Shown: positions 25,902 through 35,290, counted from the stretch's first letter. The stretch is DNA of 39,307 bases from Bacteroidota bacterium (GCA_009909035.1 JAAAOB010000100.1:1-39307), one strand, 5' to 3'. Translations and numbers: made by a program. Notes: generated by a model from the letters alone, not told the origin.

Positions 25902-25932
25902 TACGCGCAAAACCTTGTACGCACCGGCGAAA
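25902..25932 (-). promoter_or_regulatory. Candidate ECF promoter for the kinase gene
   Basis: On the minus strand TTTCGCC, 13 bases, then TTTTGCGCGTA. The end of the -10-like block is 63 nt before the kinase ATG. The motif and exact spacing recur at 26648-26678 and 29367-29397. It sits just after the stop codon of the ECF sigma gene. Confidence 0.7.
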
Positions 25933-25936
25933 CTTT

Positions 25937-26503
25937 TTACGCTTTATTCAACTCACACTTTAGCCATGCTCTGGCTACACGCCAGTCGTAACGAACCGAA
26001 TGCTCCGTACCTCCTATTACTTCTGCAATTTCCTTGTAACTCATTCCTCCGAAAAACCGGTACTGAACGATCTGAGCTTGGCGTTCATCCAGTGATTCCA
26101 ATTTTTTAAGGGCATCGTCCAGGTCCAGAAATTCATGAAGGTCTGCATCATACGGGGCCATTCCATCCATAAAGGTTACGGCTGTCTGCTTACCCCCTCT
26201 TTTTTCAGCGTTCTTTTTTCGGGCATAACTGATCAAGATTCTGCGCATAACAAGGGCGGCCACGGCTATAAAATGTGATCGGTTATTATAGCTGGCTTTG
26301 TTCTGGTCCACCAGCTTCAGGTACGCTTCATTGACTAAAGCCGTCGTTTGAAGGGTATGCCCGGCCCTTTCTTGCCTAAGTTGAAGGTGAGCTTCATTTC
26401 GCAAGTGATCGTACATCAAAGGATATATCTTATTGACGAGCTTAGCATCGCTATCGTTCAACTCATTCAGCAGCAGAGTTATACTTTGATCGGGAGATTC
26501 CAT
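25937..26503 (-). CDS. ECF-family RNA polymerase sigma factor
   Basis: A 188-residue sigma factor with regions 2 and 4. Region 2 includes LVNKIYPLMYDHLRNEA and ALVNEAYLKLVD; region 4 includes LDERQAQIVQYRFFGGMSYK and a helix-turn-helix near EIAEVIGGTEHSVRYDWRVA. The pattern matches the Sig-70_X6/TIGR02999 type of ECF. It has no adjacent anti-sigma gene. The downstream TPR Ser/Thr kinase is the likely controller, as known for several ECF-kinase pairs. The shared TTTCGCC/TTTTGCGCGTA motifs at three flanking genes are its probable targets, which is inference. Its own promoter region carries no copy. Confidence 0.92.
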   Translation of the reverse strand: MESPDQSITLLLNELNDSDAKLVNKIYPLMYDHLRNEAHLQLRQERAGHTLQTTALVNEAYLKLVDQNKASYNNRSHFIAVAALVMRRILISYARKKNAEKRGGKQTAVTFMDGMAPYDADLHEFLDLDDALKKLESLDERQAQIVQYRFFGGMSYKEIAEVIGGTEHSVRYDWRVARAWLKCELNKA

Positions 26504-26647
26504 TCTACATTAATTCGTTAACCCTTATTCCCTTCTTTTTTTACATATTTACCGTAAATACGTAATAATCTAACTTTTGCAACTCTATTCTCCAAGTTCC
26601 CCCCTGATGTTTAATGATCCGGTAACTTTGATAGTCAGGATAATTTA

Positions 26648-26678
26648 TTTCGCCAGGGGGCCACTCCTTTTGCGCGTA
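26648..26678 (+). promoter_or_regulatory. Candidate ECF promoter for the cytolysin-like lipoprotein gene
   Basis: TTTCGCC (26648-26654), 13 bases, TTTTGCGCGTA (26668-26678). The element ends 46 nt before ATG 26725. This argues against an upstream TTG start at 26695, which would lie almost at the transcription start. Confidence 0.75.
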
Positions 26679-26724
26679 CAGTGACAGAAACCTTTTGTTT
26701 AATCTTCAAAAACCTGTCACAATC

Positions 26725-29127
26725 ATGAATACCCAAAAAAACAAACCTGCCTTACGAACTGATTTTAAATCATTAATGATTCTGCCTGCTTGCCTGATGC
26801 TGTTTCTTCTCAGCTCTTGCTCAGATAACGGCACATCGGTAGAACAGCCGGCGGATACCGAAGGCGTTGATGAATTTCTCGAGGGCCTTCCCGGCTGGAG
26901 CGCGTTTGCGCCGGCCGAACCCGATCAACCACCGACGCCCGCCGGTGAGCCCGTGGACGAAGAGTCCGTCGAAATGGACGTGGAGAAGGTGGACGAGAAC
27001 GGCAACGTCTACGTCGAGGAAAACGTCGTCTATTCGTGCCAGACACAGCCGTACACGCTCACCCAGAATCCGGAGCAGATCGCCATGTACAGCCCGGACC
27101 GCGAGATCCTTTGGGCCGGGTCGCTTATCCAGGGCAAGAGCCATCGCGACGGCCTCGGCAGCCTTCTTGGGCTGCCCATCGCTGAACGCGCACCAATCAA
27201 CGTGTCCATTCCGAGCCTGGCCAACGATGACAACTTCCGCACCGTCGACCGGCCCACGCAGGCTGAAGTGGACCAGGCCATCGGCTCGATGATCGGCGGC
27301 GCAACGAAGAGTGGCCTGTCGACTCCCAGCAGCATTGCGTTTGAGCTGCAGACCTACCACAGCGAGCAGCAGTCGGCCCTGCAGATGGGCCTCTCTGGTC
27401 GCTACCTTGGCTATGAAGCCTCCGCCAGCGGCTCCATCGAGCGTAACGTATCCGAGACCACGGTGACGGCCCAGTTCTACCAGAAGATGTACACCGTGGT
27501 GGTGGAGCCGCCACAGTCGCCGGGCGATTTCTTCTCGGAAGACTTCACGGAAGCGAAGCTTCAACAGCAGATCGACCAGGGCCGCATCGGGCCGGGCAAC
27601 CTGCCGGTGTACGTCTCAAACATCGTATACGGCCGCATGATGATGTTTTCGCTGACCTCCACGGCGAGCGAGGAGGACATTCGCGCCACCATGCAGGCCG
27701 GATACGAGTCGATCGGGGGCAACGTAGATGCGAACCTCTCCGCCAAACAGCAGGCCATCCTGCGGGAGTCGAAGATCAAGGTGACGTCGATCGGGGGTGA
27801 TGACGATGCCACGCTCAGAATCATCCGCTCAGGCGACTGGTCGCCGTTGAGTTATACGTTCCGTAACCTCGGCGACGGCAGCATCGCGAGCGTGACGGAG
27901 GCGACCGAGTACAACATCAAGACGTGCACGGCCCGGCAGGCCACGCCCGGCACCTTTGACCTGCGGGACGTTGCGGCGCTCTCCATCCCAATCGAGAGGC
28001 CCTTCTCTACAACGACTGCCGATGTGGACGGCGACGGCAACGACGACCTCATCTTCAACCACCGAAAGGCAGCCAACGAGATCGCCATCGCCTTTTCCAA
28101 CGGCGACGGCACGTTTGCCTCTCCACAGGTCAGCACGCACCCTATCTCGCCGGAAGGAGGGTGGGCGACCGCCGACTTCGTCACGGCCGACCTGGAGAAT
28201 GACGGCAGCACCGAGCTGATCTGGAGCCGGGTCGGGAATGCGAATGGCGAGAACACCACATACGTCGCACGCGCCAGCGGTCGATCGCTTGAGTTTCTCG
28301 ACGGCGTAACTCACCCCGACACCCCGACGCAAGGCGGCAGCTGGGATGAATACCGCACCCTCGTTGGCGACATGGACGGCGACGGGGACGACGATCTCGT
28401 CTGGAACCTGCTCGGCGGCCGGAACCGCACCTTCGTCGGCTTCTCGAACGGCGACGGCACGTTCACCCTGCCCACGACGAGCCAGAACCAGGGCAGCACG
28501 TGGTCTTCGTACGAGCCCTTTGTGGGCGACGTGACGAACGACAACAAAGCCGACATGATCTGGTCGGTCACGACGGCCTCGCGCAATGGGTGGTACGTAG
28601 GCAAATCGCTCATCGAGCCGAATACGGACCCCGGTGATGGGGGATACTTCGATCTGGCGTTCGACAGCCGCGGTGGCACCGGGTGGGACGACTATACGAC
28701 GCTTGTTGGCGACATCGACGGGCAGAACGGTGTGGATCTCCTCTTCGTAGCGCTGGACCGGAATCCCATTCCCGCACACCGCGTGCTGTCGGCCGGCAAC
28801 GGATCATTCACTGTAGGACCGTTTGTGAAACTACAAACGCCCGGCGGATCCTCGGAGGTGCGCCTGGCCGATGTATCCGGCGAGGGGCGGAGTGACCTCG
28901 TGGCCTTTGATCGGGCAAATGGCACGGTCCGCGTCCGACTCGGCACCCAAGATGGATCATTCGATTTCTCGCGGGACGACCAGACACTCCCGCAGGACGA
29001 ATGGTCGCAGTTCGCCTTCGTGACCGGCGATTTCAACGGTGACCAGCTTCAGGATGTCCTCTGGATCAATGAGGCGCCGGAGAGCCAGTTTTACATCGGC
29101 CTCGCCCGACAGGACAACGCCTTGTAA
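26725..29127 (+). CDS. Thiol-activated cytolysin-like lipoprotein with seven FG-GAP repeats
   Basis: An 800-residue lipoprotein; signal ends MLFLLSSCSD (lipidated Cys32). Residues about 105-401 match the cholesterol-dependent cytolysin family: EILWAGSLIQGKS, INVSIPSL, FYQKMYTVVVEPPQSPGDFF, LPVYVSNIVYGRMMMFSL and PLSYTFRNLGDGSIASVTEA. The membrane-recognition domain 4 with its Trp-rich loop is absent. In its place come seven FG-GAP/VCBS repeats (e.g. TADVDGDGNDDLIFN, VGDMDGDGDDDLVWN, TGDFNGDQLQDVLWI), likely a seven-bladed propeller. The gene body is G+C-rich unlike its neighbours, pointing to transfer, while leader and promoter look local. Surface pore formation or adhesion is inferred, not shown. 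Confidence 0.88.
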   Translation: MNTQKNKPALRTDFKSLMILPACLMLFLLSSCSDNGTSVEQPADTEGVDEFLEGLPGWSAFAPAEPDQPPTPAGEPVDEESVEMDVEKVDENGNVYVEENVVYSCQTQPYTLTQNPEQIAMYSPDREILWAGSLIQGKSHRDGLGSLLGLPIAERAPINVSIPSLANDDNFRTVDRPTQAEVDQAIGSMIGGATKSGLSTPSSIAFELQTYHSEQQSALQMGLSGRYLGYEASASGSIERNVSETTVTAQFYQKMYTVVVEPPQSPGDFFSEDFTEAKLQQQIDQGRIGPGNLPVYVSNIVYGRMMMFSLTSTASEEDIRATMQAGYESIGGNVDANLSAKQQAILRESKIKVTSIGGDDDATLRIIRSGDWSPLSYTFRNLGDGSIASVTEATEYNIKTCTARQATPGTFDLRDVAALSIPIERPFSTTTADVDGDGNDDLIFNHRKAANEIAIAFSNGDGTFASPQVSTHPISPEGGWATADFVTADLENDGSTELIWSRVGNANGENTTYVARASGRSLEFLDGVTHPDTPTQGGSWDEYRTLVGDMDGDGDDDLVWNLLGGRNRTFVGFSNGDGTFTLPTTSQNQGSTWSSYEPFVGDVTNDNKADMIWSVTTASRNGWYVGKSLIEPNTDPGDGGYFDLAFDSRGGTGWDDYTTLVGDIDGQNGVDLLFVALDRNPIPAHRVLSAGNGSFTVGPFVKLQTPGGSSEVRLADVSGEGRSDLVAFDRANGTVRVRLGTQDGSFDFSRDDQTLPQDEWSQFAFVTGDFNGDQLQDVLWINEAPESQFYIGLARQDNAL

Positions 29128-29169
29128 ACAGCCAATGACGTTTTGCACGATATACGAAAAAGTATACTG

Positions 29170-29210
29170 CGCCCCGTGCTGTCTGGCCCCATGGCCGGAT
29201 GAATGGGGCG
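29170..29210 (+). terminator. Possible terminator after the cytolysin-like gene
   Basis: CGCCCC (29170-29175) pairs with GGGGCG (29205-29210) and TTTG follows. The loop is long and itself contains GGCC palindromes. The remainder of 29128-29366 shows no gene. Confidence 0.35.
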
Positions 29211-29366
29211 TTTGTATGTTGGGATGTATCGTTCGCTGACGATCTTAGAACCACGTGATACCGTTATTATGTTAAGCACAAATAAACCGTGCTTTTGTGG
29301 ATTTTTTCTGCAAGTAACTTCCTGATTTTTTTACGATCTGAAAGCCTGAGCATTCGGTATAAATTT

Positions 29367-29397
29367 TTTCGCCGGCCTTCGTGATATTTTGCGCGTA
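29367..29397 (+). promoter_or_regulatory. Candidate ECF promoter for the T9SS FG-GAP protein gene
   Basis: TTTCGCC (29367-29373), 13 bases, TTTTGCGCGTA (29387-29397). It ends 53 nt before ATG 29451. It is identical in both boxes and spacing to the two other copies. Confidence 0.75.
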
Positions 29398-29450
29398 TAG
29401 CTCTGAGACAAAACCTTAATAAATCTCATTTAACCATTAGAAGGGACATT

Positions 29451-32400
29451 ATGAAAGAGAAGAATCTGACCATCCTACGTATTCTTATTTGTATCGCTGT
29501 AATCACCGGACTTGGATCCACCTCCTCACCTGCGCAAGTTCATCCCGAAGACCCCTTCAGAGGCAATTACCTGTTAGGTGAAAATGCCGAAATTGTCATT
29601 GTATCCGGAGGAAATGGTAACGCACAAATCCGAGTCGTTGATGCCAATGGCGATATTACAACCGGCAGCCTGACTGAGGTTAATAATCAATTCATTGAAG
29701 CACCCTGGGGAATTTACGGCAACACAGAACAGGTTGATGTTGCCACAGCAGACTTTAATGGCGACGGCTTTGAAGAGTTCATTGGTGTTTGGCCGGGCCC
29801 TGACAGTACCGTCACCATGTTTATCCCTGAAATGGACCCAACTACCTTCAGCTGGACCAACGCAACCCGGTAATCTGTGCAGGACGATGGATTCCCAAAT
29901 TTAAAACAGGAAGACACATTTCAATTAGAGAGCTGGATACGCATGGTGCCCGGGCAGTTCGATGACGATAATGAGCCCGAAATCGTCGTTGCTTACTGGG
30001 CAGAAACCGGAGATCCCGATGGCGGGCCTGCACAGATCATCCTTTACGATACGGACGGTACGTTAATGCCGCAGCCACGTGCAGATATTGCCAATCGAAA
30101 ACTCAGCCCCTTCTTAGCCGATGCGGGAAGAAATTTAGAAGAAGGCAGCCGCTTTGATATAACTACTGGAGATTTTGATAAAGACGGTACCGATGAAATT
30201 GTGTTGGTTTATGTTGAACCCGGGCCGGTTAATTTTGGAAATGTAGGATGGAAAATGAGTGCCTCTGTCTATGATTTTGAAAATGATGAGCTGACTGAAA
30301 CGTTGAATACATCTGTTACGGAACAATTTGGAAATCCGATTGAATTTGCCGGAAATCAGAATGAATTTGTGCAGCGTCTGGCTGTAACCACCGGTGATTT
30401 TAAAGACGATATTGCACTTGCCTGGGATGAAGGTCAAACTAACGAAGCAATACTTAGTTTAGCGTTATATACCATTGAGGTAAATCCAGGGCTGGATTCC
30501 ATTACAACCATAGACAGACAAACCGAAGGCGGGTGGAGCAGCCGCGGAGAAAATGGTCACCCATTGTCAATTATTAGCAGGGATGTGAACCTTGACGGTC
30601 CCTATGAGATTCTTGTGTACTATCGGAATGTGGTCCGGATTTTTGAACCGGATGAAAATCTTATGATTAATCGGAGTGTCGAAAACGTATCTGTAAATAC
30701 ATCTGAAGGCCGGCAATACCATCGGGCGGTGGCTCTTACCGATGTGGATATTTCGGACAGCGACTCACTTAGAATGGAGGCTGTTACGATGGGAAACAGC
30801 GGCATCAAAGTATGGCAAAACAGCACCGATACCTACGATTTTAACATCGGGGGTACCGGCAGTGAGTTTACCGAAAGTATTGCGATTGGCGGACTTGCCA
30901 TGGCCGTGGGAGATTTTGACGGGGATGCGGTTCGCCTCGGCCCGCCAACCCGCCAAACGGTTACGGACATCACCCAGCCCCTGGTAGTCCTCAATGCGCC
31001 ACCTATTCATTTCGATATTCTTGACGGCACTGTTTACGATATTAACGAATGCTTCAGCGGCGACTTCAGGATTAATTGCGAACACCGCTCGATTTACGAA
31101 AACGCCAGCAGCTCTGAGTCGGAAGTGACTACGCAAATTAGTTCCGACTGGGGGGTATTTCAATCCATTGAAGGGGAAGTCGGTGCGGATTTTGCATACA
31201 TTCAGGCAAGCGTAAAAGGTTCTCTGGGACGTAAATACGGCGAGGGGTTCTCCAATGTGGAAGGCTCAACGGAAACCGTTACGGTAAACGTAACGTCCGA
31301 TGCCATCGAAGACGACCGGATTTACGCTACCATTTCTAACTACGACATCCTGGAATATCCTGTCTATGCAGATAATGCCCGTGAAGGCAGTGTGGTAGCC
31401 GTAGTACCTAAGCTCAAAGGGGTTGAAAGCCTGCAAAATACCTGGCTGGGCAGCAAGAGCGGCAGCGCCCGGCAATACATTCCGGATCATGAGGTTGGAA
31501 ATATTCTCTCCTACAAAGAATCGGTCACCCTTCCCGATAGCGCTACTTTATTCGGCGAAGGCGGTTTCACAAGCGGCGGCGCTGACACTTGGGAACTATC
31601 GGGAACAGCCACCCAAACCTGGGAACTCAGATTCAGTTCACAAAGCATCACCCAGCGAGAACAGTCGGCCTTTCAACAGGTTTCCAGGTCGTTGGAAGCC
31701 AATGTCAGCGGCGGCTTTGGCCCTTTTCGTGCCAGCCTTACCGGCAAGGTATCGGATGAGTACAACAACCGGCAAATATCCACTCACCGAACCACCGTCC
31801 GCAACGAAAGTGCGCTTCTCGTATAGTTCGGAACCATCGATGCCTCTATCCTGGGAACCAAAACCTACTCTGTTTCTCCTTTTGTTTATTGGAATTCGAA
31901 CGGAGCTTTGGTACTGGATTATGCGGTATCACCCGATGTGAGTGCAGGGGTACCTTCCTGGTGGGAAGAAAATTACGGAAGCCAGCCAGACTTAACCATG
32001 AACCTGCCCTGGAAATATGACGAGGAAAAGGGAATTGGCAGCACCAACCCCGAGGTTCAAAAAGAAGAGACCAGGGATATCGTCTTTGATCCGCTTCTTC
32101 CCGAACCCGGAGATGCCGTAACCATCAGCGCACGAATACAAAATTACAGCCTGAAAGATAATTTTACACCCGTGACCGTCAGGTTTTATCTGGATGACCC
32201 GAGAAATGGCGGAACGCTGATGGAGGACAAAAATGGCAATAGCGAATTTGAGTTGCCATCCATCAATGCAAGGCAAAGCCAGGTTATCAATCTTGAAGGT
32301 TGGGTGATGCCCGAGGGATTAAACAGTGATTCCAAAATATATGTGGTTATCGATGAAGCCGATGAAGTACCGGAAGTGCACGAAAATAATAACATAGGCT

Positions 32401-32729
32401 GGGCGTTGATAAATCCGAATTTGGGAATTGCCACATCCAATGAAGAGCAAATGTCAGGCATCCCGGAAAAACACACCTTGGATCAAAACTATCCCAATCC
32501 CTTTAACCCGGCTACCAACATCAGGTTCGAGTTGAATACCCCTTCGGATGTACGCCTTGAAGTGTTTGATATGATCGGCCGAAGAGTTGACGTACTGGTT
32601 GATTCGCGTATGACTTCAGGCATACACGAGGTCCGTTTTGATGCCTCAGCGCTATCCAGCGGTATCTATATTTACCGATTAAAGACCCCAAACACAGTAC
32701 AAACGCGGAAAATGGTGCTGATGAAGTAG
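29451..32729 (+). pseudogene. Large secreted FG-GAP/CARDB/T9SS protein with two in-frame stops
   Basis: One frame runs from ATG 29451 to TAG 32729 (1092 codons), interrupted only by TAA at 29871-29873 and TAG at 31824-31826. Parts in order: signal peptide ending about SSPAQ; FG-GAP-like repeats (VATADFNGDGFEEFIGVW, TGDFDKDGTDEIVLVY); a beta-rich middle (codons about 530-790) of alternating hydrophobic strands; a CARDB-like domain (about 880-985); and a T9SS type A sorting tail from about codon 1010 (NYPNPFNP, ending RKMVLMK). Both stops are one transition from Gln codons. Perfect frame keeping elsewhere suggests recent inactivation, or less likely readthrough. It carries the ECF-type promoter. 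Confidence 0.8.
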
Positions 32730-33513
32730 TATGTCATGAGGACTCCAGTCATATTTGCATCTTGTAGCGTTCGTTGCAAGCTTTTATGGTTATAGATCTT
32801 TCAGTAATACTAAGGCCCGTATGTGAAAAGGAGTCGAAATTGTAGTTGAATCCCCTTATTATAGAAAGCTGTGTTCAAGTCACTAATGCAACAACGGAAT
32901 ATTTTACCACGGGTGTAAAACAAGCTTGTTCGTTTCGGACAACCGCTTTTTACCTTGGCAAACCGGTGATGAAAACCGCAAACAAGAGATGGAAATTTCC
33001 ACTGAAGGCGGCATGCAACAGCCGTTCAGCTTGCAGCAATCTCTTATGAAACCGGGAGCGTGGTGGAATGGGATCATCAGGAAAAAAAGGTTCGAACCAA
33101 TGCCGAAGCTGCCGCTCTGTGAATACGCGATTACAGAGGCCCCTGGCAGCATCCTTGGGTATAATTGTGTCAAGCTACATATTAAAGTCGTATCGAGCCT
33201 GACGGCCTTAGGCTGGCTAAATGAATGAGCGATGGCGATTGAACGAAACCGAGAACACATCCGATGGTCAGACCTGTTTTTCCAAAAAAGTTTTGAAGAT
33301 GCCGCACCTCCCAGGGGATCCCGATGTTAGTGCGGCATGACGATGAAAGCAATGTAGCCACAAAAGTTCCTTTGGATCCAAAATATGAACATGGTTCCTG
33401 CTGCCTGCCAACTTATACTGGAATCCATTCCAGCCCTTCCCATATCAAACAGCCAGGATGCACCAATTGATGTGCTGTTTTAATTCCCCCCTATCAATCA
33501 ACATAGCCGAAGT
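32730..33513. other. 784-bp intergenic region without a convincing gene
   Basis: Short open frames in both directions here have no recognisable family, start signals or coherent amino-acid pattern. The only supported structure is the hairpin at 33299-33338. The region separates the ECF-regulated island from the oppositely oriented amidotransferase/amidoligase genes and may be decayed DNA. Confidence 0.5.
33299..33338. repeat. Hairpin inverted repeat
   Basis: ATGCCGCAC (33299-33307) pairs with GTGCGGCAT (33330-33338) around a 22-base loop. It resembles in style the GC-rich palindromic repeat at 1031-1106. Confidence 0.5.
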
Positions 33514-34290
33514 TTATTTCTCTCTTGCACACCGAACCAGTTCTTTAAACAGCCGGCGCTGGCGCCTCACCTGAATCAAATATTCCGGATGCCACTGCAC
33601 GCCAATCACAAATGCGTAATCCGGGTTTTCGAGCGCTTGGGTAATATCGGTGTGTTTCTCTTTGGCAACCAGCTCTACGCCATCACCCGGTTTATTGATC
33701 GCCTGGTTATGGAGGGCATTTACGTTGCATATGGTTGTTTCAAGGATCTGTGCAAGCCGGGATCCCTTTTTGATTTGCACTCTCTTTTTCGGAAAGATGG
33801 ACGAGACCTGCGGAGTTTCCGTGTAGTATCCCCTGATATCCTGGTGCAGTGTCCCGTTGAAGTGAACGTTCATTAGCTGCATGCCGCGGCAAATGCCCAG
33901 CACCGGTTTATTTTGAGTGAGAGCATCACGTAGTAGCATTAGCTCAAGTTTATCTCTCTCTGTGTCGATTGGCGAAGTTTTGGTGTGCTGGAAATAGCGG
34001 GTCAGCCAGTAGACAGGAAAGAAGAGAATCGAAAGGATCCACTCAAAAATGGTGCGTGTGTCTTTGGCAAGCGTTGTCCGCTCCAGGCGCTCCTGCCCGT
34101 ATCGAAGGGGTTCAACGTCGGCCCCTCCGCCAATGATTAGCCCGTCCAGTTCGTTCATCTCAGCCGGTGACGATACCGTGATACGCCGGGGTTTTCCTCC
34201 CGCAAACCAAGTAGAGAGGGCTGTAAAGAGCCAGGCTCCTGTACCGCCGAGATCGGGACCGGTAATTCCAATGACTGGACGCTTACTCAT
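33514..34290 (-). CDS. Class I glutamine amidotransferase / gamma-glutamyl hydrolase-like (PuuD family)
   Basis: A 258-residue GATase-fold protein. The nucleophile elbow GICRG places Cys134, and His234 and Glu236 in VQWHPE complete the triad. IIGGGADVEPLRYG near residue 53 is typical of the gamma-glutamyl-gamma-aminobutyrate hydrolase group. An unusual hydrophobic stretch (about 84-99) lies between strands and may be a membrane-contact insert. Its start overlaps the end of the upstream amidoligase gene by 8 bp, implying translational coupling. In such pairs the amidotransferase is predicted to remove or edit an amide-linked glutamyl-type moiety made by the amidoligase. Confidence 0.88.
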   Translation of the reverse strand: MSKRPVIGITGPDLGGTGAWLFTALSTWFAGGKPRRITVSSPAEMNELDGLIIGGGADVEPLRYGQERLERTTLAKDTRTIFEWILSILFFPVYWLTRYFQHTKTSPIDTERDKLELMLLRDALTQNKPVLGICRGMQLMNVHFNGTLHQDIRGYYTETPQVSSIFPKKRVQIKKGSRLAQILETTICNVNALHNQAINKPGDGVELVAKEKHTDITQALENPDYAFVIGVQWHPEYLIQVRRQRRLFKELVRCAREK

Positions 34291-35290
34291 TATTTTTTAC
34301 CCACCGATCCATCAATTTCATCCACTTGGCATCAAACCCAACCAGAGTTTCCCGCCTCATTTTTAGGTATGTCTTTGCATATTGAAAAAGGGTTCTCGTG
34401 TCTTCAGCCAGCATCTCAACCAGTACCCACCGGTTCCACTCGTCTGCCAGCGCCCAGTCGGGATCTTCTATGGAGCAGTTGGGCAGGCGGTAGTGGTAGG
34501 TCGGACGGGCAGACGTAAGTGTGTCCTGTAAAAACCCGCGGGTGACCTCCGGGGCCAGGTGCATGAAAAGAGGGAGCATGTCCAGCGGGCGGTTTCGGCT
34601 GTTTTCATACTCAAAATAGTCCCTGATAAAGTCTTGAAGAGAAGGGCTGTAGTCCGCACTCAGGATAAGCTGCAGGTAGTCCTCCTTGTACTCATTGATA
34701 TACGGTGTGAGTCTGCGGCTGATATTGATGTCTGCATCTTTACGAATCCAGGAATCCAGAAGCACAAATGCCCGGAGATGATTCAAAAGGCTTTCGCAAG
34801 AGTGGTTTGGAAGCTCAGGGTTCAGGTGCAGGCCAAAGGCGTAAAGAACGGAACTGCCGGTTCCTTTTGCTTTCCAGTGGCGGAGTTTTTCAACCAGCTT
34901 TTGAAGCTCAGTCATCCGGGAGAGGGGAATCGGGGGTGAAATGATTTCAAAGGGAACTACTGACGAGGCCAGATTTTTCAGCTTATCCTCAATGGATTCA
35001 ATATTTCTGAAGGTGGCAAGGTCGATGCCAAACGACTGAAGTGTTTTTTCATATTTCTTTTCCCGGAGCAGCTGGGCATCAATTTCGAGTGTAAAAGTGC
35101 CAAACGTCGTGTTCTCCACGTTGTATTCATACGTGCTTACTTTGGAGATTGTGCCGCCGTAAAGATCCTGCACCATCTCTGCCGCTTCGGAAATTTCAAC
35201 CCCGGTAAACTCAAATTCGTATCCTACCGACCGTTCGTTTCCGTCCGGGGTATGAAGTTTTGGGGGTGATTTAAATTCTGTTTCAGTCAT
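34283..35290 (-). CDS. Amidoligase family protein (Amidoligase_2, COOH-NH2 ligase)
   Basis: A 335-residue enzyme of the glutamine-synthetase-like superfamily. The first metal-binding strand is VGYEFEFTGVE (residues 23-33), followed by YEYNVENTTFGTFTLEID, VPFEIISPPIPLSRM and ALYAFGLHLNPE-like strand-helix elements, as in Amidoligase_2 proteins. These are predicted to form an amide between a carboxylate and an amine using ATP. The pairing with a GATase-fold gene, overlapping by 8 bp, matches the association described in comparative genomics of amidoligases. The natural substrate is unknown; neither peptide tag nor metabolite can be read from this locus. Confidence 0.85.
   Translation of the reverse strand: MTETEFKSPPKLHTPDGNERSVGYEFEFTGVEISEAAEMVQDLYGGTISKVSTYEYNVENTTFGTFTLEIDAQLLREKKYEKTLQSFGIDLATFRNIESIEDKLKNLASSVVPFEIISPPIPLSRMTELQKLVEKLRHWKAKGTGSSVLYAFGLHLNPELPNHSCESLLNHLRAFVLLDSWIRKDADINISRRLTPYINEYKEDYLQLILSADYSPSLQDFIRDYFEYENSRNRPLDMLPLFMHLAPEVTRGFLQDTLTSARPTYHYRLPNCSIEDPDWALADEWNRWVLVEMLAEDTRTLFQYAKTYLKMRRETLVGFDAKWMKLMDRWVKNNE

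Noticed and set aside
26695-26724. TTG start ten codons upstream of the cytolysin-like gene ATG
   Set aside because: It would lie only about 16 nt after the promoter -10-like box. ATG 26725 gives a standard lipoprotein signal.
26821-28779. Long antisense open frames opposite the cytolysin-like gene
   Set aside because: They are explained by high G+C and strong codon bias of the sense gene. Their products show no domains.
29451-32729. Stop codon recoding (TAA/TAG read as Gln)
   Set aside because: Many intact genes in the window end normally with TAA or TAG, so a changed genetic code is not plausible; recent inactivation fits better.
32846-33260. Open frames of about 100 codons on both strands in the intergenic region
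   Set aside because: Unordered composition, no recognisable motif and mutual overlap make them unlikely genes.
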